DNA from: Segatella copri
Lineage (GTDB): Bacteria; Bacteroidota; Bacteroidia; Bacteroidales; Bacteroidaceae
DNA: 64,000 bases
Reading direction: 5' to 3'
NCBI RefSeq assembly: GCF_009494395.1
Contig: NZ_VZCB01000013.1
Span: 1 to 64,000 of the forward strand
Shown: piece by piece, positions 45,087 to 56,200 of the stretch
Layout: every line of letters starts with the position of its first letter
Numbering within the stretch: the stretch's first letter is position 1
Notes under the pieces: model-generated
Databases searched by the model: none
Told to the model about the DNA's origin: nothing
Seen by the model: only the letters and a program-made list of their open reading frames with translations
Position numbers and translations under genes: made by a program

Positions 45087-47162
45087 ATGAAAATAAATTT
45101 TATCTTAGGTTCAGCATTATTGCTGAGCCAGCCCCTTTGCGCTCAAAACGAAGAGGCAAAAGACACGCTTACCGCCGAGATGATGATGCAAAACCTGCCA
45201 GAGGTTTTCGTCAAGGCGACACGTCCTATCGTCAAGGCAGAAAGAGGACAGTTGGTTTACAACATGCCACTGCTCATAGAGAAAATGCCGGCAGACAACG
45301 CTTATGATGCCCTTACCCGAATACCAGGAGTAAACGAACTAAACGGCAACATCAATTATGCAGGAAAGGAACTGACTCTCATCATCAACGGCAAACCAAC
45401 CACGCTCAATTACGCACAACTGGCAGAGCGATTAAAAGCCATGCCCGCCTCACAATTAGCCAAAGCCAAAGTGATGCTGGCAGCGCCAGCACGCTTACAT
45501 GTTCGTGGAATGGTCATCAACCTGATTACCAAAGACTATGTAGGAAAGAACCTGCTTTCAGGACAAATACAAAGCATCTGGAGCCAAAGCAAATACGGAG
45601 AAGGGGAAGGCAAAGCCAACCTGCTGTTCCAAAAAGGAAAATTCGGTCTGGATGCCATGTATTCATTTACAGATGGAACATCATACGGAGAGACAACCAC
45701 CAATGCCAATCATCCCCTTCAAGGAAAGCGAGTAGCGTATCATGACAAGACCTCACAGAAAACCCCTGGATTGACTCACAACTATCGTATGGGACTAAGT
45801 TATGCCATTACTGATAACCACCAGCTATCCCTGGCATATACAGGAAAATGGAACAGCAGTCATCCTCATCATGAAACGATGGGAACAGGCACATCCCAGC
45901 AACAGGGCAATGAACATACCTACCTGCACAATGTAGATGCCAGCTACAACCTGCCCTTTGGACTACAAATAGGCATATCCTATCTCAACTACCAAAATCC
46001 CAGCCATCAATATCTGGAAGGAACGATGCTTGACGAAGAACGTATTCTATACACAAACAGCAAGCAGGTAATAGACAAATGGCTTTTCACCGCCGATCAA
46101 TCCCACTCATTGAAGAAGGGTTGGGAACTGTCGTATGGTATGAAATTCCAAAACAGCAACAACAGAAGCTACCAAGCCACGACCAACAAGGATGGAGCAG
46201 ACATTCCAGATGCAACCAGCCAGGTGAATATCGAAGAAAGAATCTTGAGTTTCTATGGCGGCATAAGCAAACAGATAAACGAGCAAATCAGCTTGGAAGC
46301 CTCTGTCGAAGCAGAGCAATATCATTCTCCACAATGGAACAAATGGCATATTTATCCCACTCTTAATGCATCGTGGAAAGCCAATCCTGGCAACATACTC
46401 AACTTATCCTTCAGTTCCAGCTCACAGTTTCCTAGTTATTGGTCAACTATGAGTAGCATTTACTATGCCTCTAACTATATGGAGATATGGGGAAATCCTC
46501 ATCTCAAGCCTTACTCTACATACGAGACCAACCTGATGTGGACAATCAAAAGTCGCCATACATTGATGGCATTTGCAAAGTTCCAACCCAACTATTCTGT
46601 GCAGTTGCCTTATCAGACTACCGACCACCTGGCAGTCATTATGAAGGAGACCAATTTCGACTATAATCATACTATAGGCATTAGAGCATCGACGACTTTC
46701 GGTATAGGCAATTGGATGAACGGAAGTGTTTCGGCAACAGGAATCTACAGACATGACAAGAGTAACGATTTCTTTGACTTGCCCTTCAATCGCAAACATA
46801 TCTCTGCCATTCTTGCCGGCAATCTATCCGCCCAGCTTAGCCGAAGCCATCACATCCATTTCATACTTAACCCATTCTATCAGTCGAAAGCCATTCAAGG
46901 ACTCTATGACATCAAATCAGTCTTTCTCTTGAATGCTATGTTGAGGTGGGCTTCCGATCATGATAAATGGAGCATTGTGGTTAAAGGCAGCAACATCTTC
47001 AACGAGGGATTCTCTACAAAATCAGTACAAGGCAATCAAGACTATCACATGAACATCAAGCAAGATTGGGCATCTGCCTCCATCTCCATCATCTGTAAGA
47101 TAGGCAAGTACAAGGAGAAGAGAACCAAGGACGTGGATACTTCCAGAATGGGAGTAAACTAG
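45087..47162 (+). CDS. small TonB-dependent-receptor-like outer-membrane beta-barrel
   Basis: This 691-residue protein has a signal peptide ending near residue 19 (LCAQ). A plug-type region follows (LPEVFVKATRPIVKAERGQLVYN, ALTRIPGVNELNGNI), then a long beta-barrel of alternating aromatic strands to the C-terminus. It lacks the N-terminal carboxypeptidase-regulatory-like domain of SusC proteins, and no SusD partner is present. It fits the OMP_b-brl_3-type receptors of Bacteroidetes. It closes the LytTR/TonB/TPR operon. The last strand is followed by a basic tail (KEKRTKDVD), unusual for barrels, which mostly end in an aromatic residue. The ligand is unknown. Confidence 0.8.
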   Translation: MKINFILGSALLLSQPLCAQNEEAKDTLTAEMMMQNLPEVFVKATRPIVKAERGQLVYNMPLLIEKMPADNAYDALTRIPGVNELNGNINYAGKELTLIINGKPTTLNYAQLAERLKAMPASQLAKAKVMLAAPARLHVRGMVINLITKDYVGKNLLSGQIQSIWSQSKYGEGEGKANLLFQKGKFGLDAMYSFTDGTSYGETTTNANHPLQGKRVAYHDKTSQKTPGLTHNYRMGLSYAITDNHQLSLAYTGKWNSSHPHHETMGTGTSQQQGNEHTYLHNVDASYNLPFGLQIGISYLNYQNPSHQYLEGTMLDEERILYTNSKQVIDKWLFTADQSHSLKKGWELSYGMKFQNSNNRSYQATTNKDGADIPDATSQVNIEERILSFYGGISKQINEQISLEASVEAEQYHSPQWNKWHIYPTLNASWKANPGNILNLSFSSSSQFPSYWSTMSSIYYASNYMEIWGNPHLKPYSTYETNLMWTIKSRHTLMAFAKFQPNYSVQLPYQTTDHLAVIMKETNFDYNHTIGIRASTTFGIGNWMNGSVSATGIYRHDKSNDFFDLPFNRKHISAILAGNLSAQLSRSHHIHFILNPFYQSKAIQGLYDIKSVFLLNAMLRWASDHDKWSIVVKGSNIFNEGFSTKSVQGNQDYHMNIKQDWASASISIICKIGKYKEKRTKDVDTSRMGVN

Positions 47163-47245
47163 CGAATTTCTTAGAATATCGTCAGTAAACAAGCGTACTT
47201 TCTTAAAAAATCGTCTATAGACACGCTATTTTCAGATAAAAGTAG

Positions 47246-47253
47246 TATCTTTG
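47246..47253 (+). promoter_or_regulatory. -7 element for proC
   Basis: TATCTTTG lies 32 bp upstream of the proC ATG. The longer TTG-initiated frame begins just after it, which favours the inner ATG. Confidence 0.6.
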
Positions 47254-47285
47254 CACCGTAATTGCATTTTAATTATAAGACGACA

Positions 47286-48068
47286 ATGAAAATAACAATT
47301 ATCGGAGCAGGTGCCATGGGCGGTGCTATGGCTGAAGGACTCTTGCAGAGCGAGAAGTTCACTCCATCAGATATTACGGTATCAGACCATAACCAACCAG
47401 TATTGGATCACTTCGCAAGCGAAGGAGCCAGCGTAACTCTAGACAACCAGTTGGCTTGCCACGGCGCAGACATCGTATGCGTGGTAGTAAAGCCTTGGTG
47501 TGTAGAGAAGACATTGAAGGGAATCAAGGATGTACTCAACTACAAGAATCAGAAACTCGTGGTCGTTGCAGCCGGTGTGCCATCAGCCAACATCAAGGAG
47601 TGGTTAGACAAGGATGGTATCACCCCAACCTTCTTCCTCGTGATGCCAAACATCGCCATTGCCTACAAGCAGTCGATGACCTTCATCACTCCAGTAGATG
47701 CATCTGCCACAGAAATCCAGCAGATTACAGAAATCTTCGATGAATTGGGCGAAAGCCTCATCATGGAAGAACGCCTCTTCCCAGCTGCCACCGCCATGTC
47801 GTGTGCCATCGCCTACGCCATGCGCTATGTTAGAGCCAATGTGGAAGGCGGCGTAGAGATGGGATTCAAGGCAAAGGATGCCCAGAAGATTGTCTTGCAG
47901 ACCATCAAGGGTGCCGTAGAGCTGCTTCAGGAAACAGGCGAACACCCAGAGGCTGCCATCGATAAGGTTACCACCCCAGGCGGTTGCACCATCAAAGGTT
48001 TGAACACGATGGAGCAGAATGGCTTCACCAATGCCGTCATCAAGGGATTGATAGCAGGAAAGAAATAA
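47286..48068 (+). CDS. proC: pyrroline-5-carboxylate reductase
   Basis: A 260-residue protein from ATG at 47286. The NAD(P)-binding start is ITIIGAGAMGGAMAEGL, VMPNIAIAYKQSMTF follows, and the C-terminal signature TPGGCTIKGLNTMEQNGF is diagnostic for ProC. It makes proline from pyrroline-5-carboxylate. It has its own promoter and terminator, but proB lies 12 kb downstream and proA is not in the window. Confidence 0.95.
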   Translation: MKITIIGAGAMGGAMAEGLLQSEKFTPSDITVSDHNQPVLDHFASEGASVTLDNQLACHGADIVCVVVKPWCVEKTLKGIKDVLNYKNQKLVVVAAGVPSANIKEWLDKDGITPTFFLVMPNIAIAYKQSMTFITPVDASATEIQQITEIFDELGESLIMEERLFPAATAMSCAIAYAMRYVRANVEGGVEMGFKAKDAQKIVLQTIKGAVELLQETGEHPEAAIDKVTTPGGCTIKGLNTMEQNGFTNAVIKGLIAGKK

Positions 48069-48071
48069 ATA

Positions 48072-48120
48072 AAAAAGCTGCATAAGAATAAAACCTATGC
48101 AGCTTTTTTGTTTGTTTTTA
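48072..48120. terminator. terminator between proC and the convergent GH3 gene
   Basis: AAAAAAGCTGCATA and TATGCAGCTTTTTT form a perfect 14-bp stem with A/T tracts on both sides, so it can work in both directions. Confidence 0.9.
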
Positions 48121-48179
48121 CGCCTCTTACACACTGGAAATACTATATTTCCTTACTTTCATATGTAGGGGGCAAGTTC

Positions 48180-50534
48180 TTATTTCACTTCAGGCAACAA
48201 GCAAGGGCGTACCTTGGAGGTTACACTAGCCTTCTCATTGACGATAACTGTGAGTGGCTTGGTGTCAGCAGCATTCTTTGCCACCATTACCTTATAGTCG
48301 CCAGCCTCTACCTGCCACTGGCTATCTGTTTCATTGAAAGAAGCCAAGTTTTCGTATGGAATCAGGATGGTAACCGTCTCACTCTCTCCTGGTTTCAAAG
48401 ACTTGGTTTTGGCGAAGCCACGGAGTTCCTTGGCAGGCTTTTCCATATCCTTGCCAGGAGCAGCCACATACACCTGAACCACTTCCTTACCAGCCATCTT
48501 GCCAGCGTTCTTCACTGCCACCTGCACCTGCACATTGCCTTGCGCATCCTTAGTAACTACAGGCTTGCCATACTTAAAGGTGGTATAGCTCATACCATAG
48601 CCGAAAGGATAAGCCACAGGCACGTTCTTGGTCTGGTAATAACGATAGCCCACATAGATGCCATCCTCATAATTCGTGTAATCCACATTCTTCACGTCGC
48701 CCTTGCTGCCAATGCCCTTGCCCATGAACATACCGATTACATCCTTTACCTTGACATCATCAGGATAAGGGAAATTGTCCTTGGAAGGAACATCATTGTA
48801 GCTAACAGGCCATGTCATAGGCAGACGACCAGAAGGATTCTCCTTACCCGTCAAGATGTCGGCAACGGAATTACCACCTTCCTGACCAGGCAACCAAGAC
48901 AACAAGACTGCATCAGGAGCTGCCATCCAACTCTTGGTCTCGATTACACCACAAACATTCAAGATGACTGCCACCTTCTTGCCTGCCTTGTGGAAAGCAT
49001 TGCAAACACCTGCTATCATATCCTTCTCTGCCTGGGTGAGAGTGAAGTTGTCGGAGAGATGACGATCCAAGAACTCACCAGATGACTTACCAATGGTGAT
49101 GATAGCCATGTCGTTGTTCTTCACGGCAGCAGCCATATCCAACTCAGCAAGGCTCATTTCCGGGATAAAATGTCCTGGAAGGAAAGCCTCTAATGGATTC
49201 TCAGGCTTAGGAAGAGACTCCTTTGCCTTAGGTGCATACTCCTCATAAGCCTTGCGGATAGCCCCATCCACCTGATAGCCAGCATTCTTCAAGCCATCCA
49301 AGAGACTTACCACATACGCATGATTTACATTGCCAGAACCAGTACCGCCAGCGATGAAATCATAAGAGGTGTTACCAAAGAGGGCGATGTTCTTTACTTT
49401 CTGGATGATAGGTAAGGTATTCTTGTTGTTCTTGAGCAATACCATACCCTCGGTAGCAGCTTTGCGAGCCACCTCGGCATGTCCCTTCAAGTCTGGGTTG
49501 TTGTCAGCCACATACTGCTTGAATCTTGGGGTCTCCATGATATATTCCAGGATGTGACGCACATTACGGTCGATGATTTCCAACGACAAGCGACCATTGA
49601 GCACCGCCTTGCGAATCTCGTCACATTGGTCCGCCTTTCCTGGCATCAAGAGGTCATTGCCTGCCTCCATCTGTGCAGTAGCACTAATACCGCCAAACCA
49701 ATCAGTCATCACCATGCCCTTGAAACCCCACTCATGGCGAAGGATTTCAGTCACCAAGTCGCAACGCTCGCTCGACATCGTGCCATTGATGAGGTTATAG
49801 GAGGTCATGATGGTCCAAGGCTGAGACTCCTTCACCACAATCTCGAATGGCTTGAGATAGATTTCTCTAAAAGTACGAGGATTGCCGATGACATTGTTTC
49901 TCGTGCGATTGGTCTCCTGGTTATTCAAGGCAAAGTGCTTCACGGAAGTTCCCACGCCATTGCTCTCGATACCATTCACCATGGCTGCGCAAATCTTACC
50001 TGCCAACAATGGACCCTCTGAATAATACTCAAAGTTACGACCGCAAAGTGGGTTGCGCATGATGTTGGTGGCTGGAGCCAAAAGGACATCCACACCATAG
50101 TGCTTTACCTCGTCGCCCATAGAAGTACCCACTGAATGAACCAAGTCGGCATTCCAGGTGGCACTCATCACGGTAGCCACAGGGAAATGAGTGCAGTAGA
50201 ATGTCTTATTGGTATCCTTGCGCTTGGCATCGATACGCAGACCAGCAGGTCCATCTGCCACTACGGTAGTAGGAATACCAAGTCGCTCGATGCCATTCAC
50301 TTGTCCTGCGGCACCAGGCACCAACTGACCTTGGTTACCGATGGTAGCCATCATGCTTGATTTTACTTTGCCAGTAGAACCCACCAACAGTTCTATCTTT
50401 TCATCAAGGGTCATAGCCCGGATGACATCCTCAACAGGAGAAACGCCTAACTTGGGTGTTGTCTGGGCTGGGCACAATGTAGTCGAAGCCAAGAACACAC
50501 AAGTGGTAATCATTACTTTCTTAATTTTTATCAT
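48180..50534 (-). CDS. GH3 family beta-glycosidase
   Basis: A 784-residue protein from MIKIKKVM; an upstream TTG is unlikely. The signal peptide ends near residue 24 (CPAQ). The GH3 N-domain shows VADGPAGLRI, the KHFALNNQE motif, and the nucleophile aspartate in VMTDWFGG. The GH3 C-domain (GMVLLKNN, GSGNVN) and a fibronectin-III-like end (GKEVVQVYV) complete the architecture. Beta-glucosidase or beta-xylosidase activity cannot be separated from sequence here. It is the last gene of an operon with two CE1-like esterases that diverges from a hybrid two-component regulator. This suggests a hemicellulose role. Confidence 0.9.
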   Translation of the reverse strand: MIKIKKVMITTCVFLASTTLCPAQTTPKLGVSPVEDVIRAMTLDEKIELLVGSTGKVKSSMMATIGNQGQLVPGAAGQVNGIERLGIPTTVVADGPAGLRIDAKRKDTNKTFYCTHFPVATVMSATWNADLVHSVGTSMGDEVKHYGVDVLLAPATNIMRNPLCGRNFEYYSEGPLLAGKICAAMVNGIESNGVGTSVKHFALNNQETNRTRNNVIGNPRTFREIYLKPFEIVVKESQPWTIMTSYNLINGTMSSERCDLVTEILRHEWGFKGMVMTDWFGGISATAQMEAGNDLLMPGKADQCDEIRKAVLNGRLSLEIIDRNVRHILEYIMETPRFKQYVADNNPDLKGHAEVARKAATEGMVLLKNNKNTLPIIQKVKNIALFGNTSYDFIAGGTGSGNVNHAYVVSLLDGLKNAGYQVDGAIRKAYEEYAPKAKESLPKPENPLEAFLPGHFIPEMSLAELDMAAAVKNNDMAIITIGKSSGEFLDRHLSDNFTLTQAEKDMIAGVCNAFHKAGKKVAVILNVCGVIETKSWMAAPDAVLLSWLPGQEGGNSVADILTGKENPSGRLPMTWPVSYNDVPSKDNFPYPDDVKVKDVIGMFMGKGIGSKGDVKNVDYTNYEDGIYVGYRYYQTKNVPVAYPFGYGMSYTTFKYGKPVVTKDAQGNVQVQVAVKNAGKMAGKEVVQVYVAAPGKDMEKPAKELRGFAKTKSLKPGESETVTILIPYENLASFNETDSQWQVEAGDYKVMVAKNAADTKPLTVIVNEKASVTSKVRPCLLPEVK

Positions 50535-50555
50535 ATTATCCAATCGTTTTTGTCG

Positions 50556-51779
50556 TTAGAAAATCTTTTGTGCAAACTCTGTGAGATAGACACGCCAGTT
50601 GCGCCAGATGTGGCCGCCCTCGGTCTCCATATAGGTATATTTATACCCCTTCTCATCGAAATAGCGACGCAAGCCGGCTGTACTCTTATACAAGAAGTCG
50701 GTCTTTCCCATACCTATCCAATACAATTTTGGCTTGTTCTTAAACAAGGTTGCCAACTGCTGCTTCGCCTCCTCGTCCTCTTGCAGCATCTTATAGAAAT
50801 CGGTGCGAAAATCGCCAGTCTTTCCCACATGCAAACCAGCGGAGAATAGACCAACGTAATCAAACTTATTAGGGAAACGGCGAGAGATGTCAAAGGAGTG
50901 TCCACCACCCATTGACAAACCGCAGATGGCACGATGCGCCTTATCCTTGCCCACCTTGTAATGGCTCTCCACATAGTTCATCACGTCAGGGAAGCTCTCA
51001 TCCATCGTAGCCACCGCCTTGGCACCTTGGTAACCATAGAAAGAAGGCACATACATACCTGCCGACCATTCGCCAGGAGCAGCCTGACAGTTAGGGTTGC
51101 CATTGGTCATCACCACAACCATAGGCTTTGCCTTGCCTGTGGCTATCAAGTTGTCGAGAATCTGGGAGGCACGTCCCAAGGTTGTCCAAGCATCCTCATC
51201 ACCACCTGCGCCATGAAGCAAGTAGAGCACTGGGTAATCCTTGCCCTTGTCGTAACCTGCTGGGGTATAGACGGTCATACGACGCTGCATCTTGAGCGTA
51301 GGACTGTCATACCAAACCTTCTGCACATTGCCATGAGGCACCTCATTGACGGTGTAGAGGTCACCACAGTCTCCTTTCTTGTCTGACAAGATAAAAATAT
51401 TGGTTACCGAAGTGATGTCACGAGTGATATAGACGCTTCCAGGATCCACAATCTTCACACCATCCAAGAGGAGATTATAAGAATAAAGCTCAGGAGAAAG
51501 ATTAGTGCTGGTAAAGCTCCATACTCCCTTGTCATCCTTCACCAAGTCTGCCACTCCCGGTGCATCATACTTTCCCACAGGGGTATCAATCTGCTTGGTA
51601 GGCAAGAAGTCGCCCGTAATCTGCACTTTCTGTGCATTGGGAGCCTTGAGACGGAAAGTAACTGTATGGTTGGCGTTTAACTCTGGAGAAACCACAGGTA
51701 CGTTGTCGAACAAAGCTTGTTGTGCAAAGCTGCTCATACTCAAGAGCAAGGCTGTTGCCATAAATGTTATCTTTTTCAT
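50556..51779 (-). CDS. CE1-like esterase with N-terminal CBM48-type domain (first paralog)
   Basis: This 407-residue protein has a signal peptide ending near residue 19 (SFAQ). A CBM48/E-set domain covers about 35-130 ([19 protein letters not shown]), followed by an esterase-D-type alpha/beta hydrolase: VLYLLHGAGGDEDAW, the nucleophile elbow GLSMGGGHS (serine near residue 290) and GHIWRNW with the catalytic histidine near the end. Such enzymes remove feruloyl or acetyl groups from plant polysaccharides. It sits 21 bp upstream of the GH3 gene and is a clear paralog of the next gene. Confidence 0.9.
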   Translation of the reverse strand: MKKITFMATALLLSMSSFAQQALFDNVPVVSPELNANHTVTFRLKAPNAQKVQITGDFLPTKQIDTPVGKYDAPGVADLVKDDKGVWSFTSTNLSPELYSYNLLLDGVKIVDPGSVYITRDITSVTNIFILSDKKGDCGDLYTVNEVPHGNVQKVWYDSPTLKMQRRMTVYTPAGYDKGKDYPVLYLLHGAGGDEDAWTTLGRASQILDNLIATGKAKPMVVVMTNGNPNCQAAPGEWSAGMYVPSFYGYQGAKAVATMDESFPDVMNYVESHYKVGKDKAHRAICGLSMGGGHSFDISRRFPNKFDYVGLFSAGLHVGKTGDFRTDFYKMLQEDEEAKQQLATLFKNKPKLYWIGMGKTDFLYKSTAGLRRYFDEKGYKYTYMETEGGHIWRNWRVYLTEFAQKIF

Positions 51780-51796
51780 TGTAATGTTGTTTGAAG

Positions 51797-53020
<1,224 letters not shown>

Positions 53021-53059
53021 TTACTAGTATAAAAATGATAATTGTTCAAAATTGCGCTG

Positions 53060-53067
53060 CAAAGGTA
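53060..53067 (-). promoter_or_regulatory. -7 element for the esterase-GH3 operon
   Basis: TACCTTTG on the minus strand, 58 bp upstream of the second esterase. The divergent regulator promoter is about 120 bp further along. Confidence 0.55.
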
Positions 53068-53182
53068 CGCACTTTTTCAATACACCCTTTTCTGAAATGT
53101 TTTCTTGTATTTTGATTTTGTTCAAAATGGGGTTTCCTATCTGTTCAAAAAGTTTCCTATTTGTTAAAAGTCCTTCATAAAT

Positions 53183-53214
53183 ATTGTATATATCAGGGAT
53201 TTATCGTATCTTTG
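53183..53214 (+). promoter_or_regulatory. promoter of the hybrid two-component regulator
   Basis: ATTG (53183-53186), a 20-bp spacer, and TATCTTTG (53207-53214) give a good match to the Bacteroidetes promoter, 25 bp before the start codon. Confidence 0.65.
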
Positions 53215-53239
53215 CAAATAGAAAAATAACGAAATAGCT

Positions 53240-56200
53240 ATGAGCAAAGAGAAAATACTTTTGTATGCCTTTCTAGGACTCATGCTGACACTATCAGCCT
53301 GCCAGCATCACGACACTACCGACGAGGAGAACACCTATGAGGGAAAAGAATGGACGCTCTCTGACCAAATATCCAACAAGAAAGTAAAAAGCATCTGCGA
53401 GGACCAATACGGACAAATCTGGATTGGCACCTTCCGTGGTCTCAATAAGTATGACAGCAACAAGTACTACCAATACTTCTGCGTACACGACTCCGTGGGG
53501 CTGCCCGACAACAATATCAGTAGCGTTTTCAGAGATTCCAAAAACCGACTGTGGATAACTACGGCCAATGGCATCTGCTACTACAATGAGCAGGGCAAAT
53601 TTACGAGAATCCCCCTCACCATGCAAAATAAGAATTTTACGCAGATACTGGAAGACAAAGCCGGCAGAATGTTCTTTACCACGGGCTATACCTTCTATCA
53701 ATATGACGAAAAGACTAACAAACTCGTGGTCAAGTTGAAACAACTGGAAGAAAGACCCACCTTCAACCTGACCTGCCACATCGACGACCGAGACATCATC
53801 TGGATACGTACACCACAAATCATCACCGGCTATCGCTCGGACACATTCCAGAAAGTGGCAGAAATCAAACTTTCAGGCCATTCCCAATATTCCTATCTGC
53901 AAGATGGACACAAGCTGTGGCTATCTGGCTATGACGGCATGCAAATCTTCGATACCCGCACCCGCCAACTCCAGGCACTGCCAGCCAGCCTCAAGTCTTG
54001 GTCATTGCCACACGACATGGTGAACATCGTGCATCCATACGGCAAGAATGGCATCTTGCTCAATACTACCAAGCATGGCTTGTGGTTGCTCGACAACCAT
54101 CACAAACTCGTCCATCAAAGCGACAAGAACTTCCCATTTGACTTGGGCAATATGCAAGTAAGCCAAATCTTCACCGACTCAAAAGGCAACTTATGGCTCG
54201 GTTCAGAAGAGGATGGCGTGAAGACCATCTATCGTTATCAAGACATGTTCAACAGCAACCTTGCCTTGCAACGCTCCGTGGGCAAGCAAGCTGTACTCGC
54301 CATTGTACCAGACCACACGAACCATCTTTGGATTGCCACCAAGAAAGATGGCATCTATGTCTATGACTTGGAGAACAAGCAAATCAAAAAGATACCCAAG
54401 GTATATCAAAATAGCAATGATGATAAAAAGAACATCATCACCAACCTCTATGTAGATGCCAGAAATTATATCTGGCTTGCCGATGCGGAGAACGTCGCCA
54501 AGTGTAAGTATGAAAACGGAGAATTGCGTGTTGTAGATTCTTATCCCATTTTTATGCCTATGGAATTTGCACAAGACAAGCAGGGCAACATGTGGGTTTC
54601 CACAGCAGGTGTGGATATCTATCTCATTTCTCATCAAGATGGAACCATGACCAAGAAGCAGTTGTTCCCATCTACCTTTACTTTCATCCCAAGCATCATT
54701 TGCCTCAATAATGGCAATCTGCTCGTATCTGCTTTCTATAAGCCGATATTGGAAATAGATGGCAAGACGAAGGTCATCCGAGAGTTTAAGGTAAATCCCA
54801 CTGATTGGAAGAAGTGTATCAAGCGCAGTGTCTATATCCCGACAAAGACGCTCCAAGATAGCAAGGGCAACATTTGGTTTGGCACCGTCACCAATGGGCT
54901 CTTAAAATATGATGCCAACACCCATCGAATGCAGCCTATCCCAGGATTGTCATGCTCTGACATCTCCAGTATCGAGGAAGACAAGAATGGCAACCTCTGG
55001 GTGAGTACCATGTATGGATTGAACAAGTTGGACATCAAAGCCCATAAGATAACCTCCTACAAGGAGGCTGATGGCATCGGCGGTTTCCAGTTCTACGACC
55101 GTGCCTCCTGCAAGTTAAAAGACGGCACACTTATCTTTGGTGGTACCCACGGTCTCACCATCTTCAACCCTCAGAACGTTACGACCAACCAGCCCATCAA
55201 CTTGCTGTTTGAGAACCTAAAGGTGCATAACAATCTCGTACAAGCCAAGGAAAAAGGCAACATAGAGGAGAGCATGGAGCATTCTCCTCATATCCACCTG
55301 GGCTACAAGGAGAACAGCTTTAGCATCTCCTTTTCCGCCATCGACTACAGTGACTACAAGCGCATCCACTATTTCTACCAACTGGAAGGCTTTGACAAAT
55401 CATGGGTCGATGCTGGCAGCAATACCGAGGCCTATTATTCCAACCTGCCAGCTGGCTGCTATACCTTCAAGGTGAAGATCGTGGGCAACGACAACAACCA
55501 CACCATCGCCGAAAAGTCCATCAAGGTATCTATCGCCCCAGAGCCATGGAACGCTTGGTGGGCATGGTGCCTCTATATCCTCTTGGCAACTGGCGCAGGC
55601 TATGCCTACATACGATTCAAGCAACGCATCAATATGGAAAAGGAAATGGCTAGGAAGGCTGAGGTAGAAAAGGAACAAGAACAGCGCATCAACAAGATGA
55701 ACATGAGCTTCTTTGCCAACATCTCCCATGAGTTCCGCACGCCTCTGACGATGATTTCAGGACCTGTGGAGCAACTCTGCGAGAGCACCGATATCAACAA
55801 GCACAACAAACAGTTGCTCAACATCATCAACAGAAGCGTGAACAGAATGCTCAAATTGGTAAACCAGTTGCTCGACTTCAACAAACTGGAGAACGACACT
55901 CTCCGATTACATGTCAAATTGTGTGACATCGTTACAGAGATGCAGCGCATCATAGACTTGTTTATCGTCAATGCCGAGGAAAAAGGCATCACACTCAACT
56001 GCCATGGCTTAGAAGGTTCTTATCTCATCTGGCTGGATGTTGACAAGTTGGAGAAAATCATCAACAACCTCATGTCAAATGCCATGAAGTTTACACCTCG
56101 TGGTGGAAAAATAGATGTCACCTTGGATTCGGAGATAGACAAGAAAGGGATGCAATGGGTCAAGATAACCGTTGCCGACACAGGCAAGGGAATACCAGAA

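Noticed and set aside
48108-49085. 325-residue open frame on the plus strand
   Set aside because: Antisense to the GH3 gene and begins inside the shared terminator region. H/L-rich composition shows it is a shadow.
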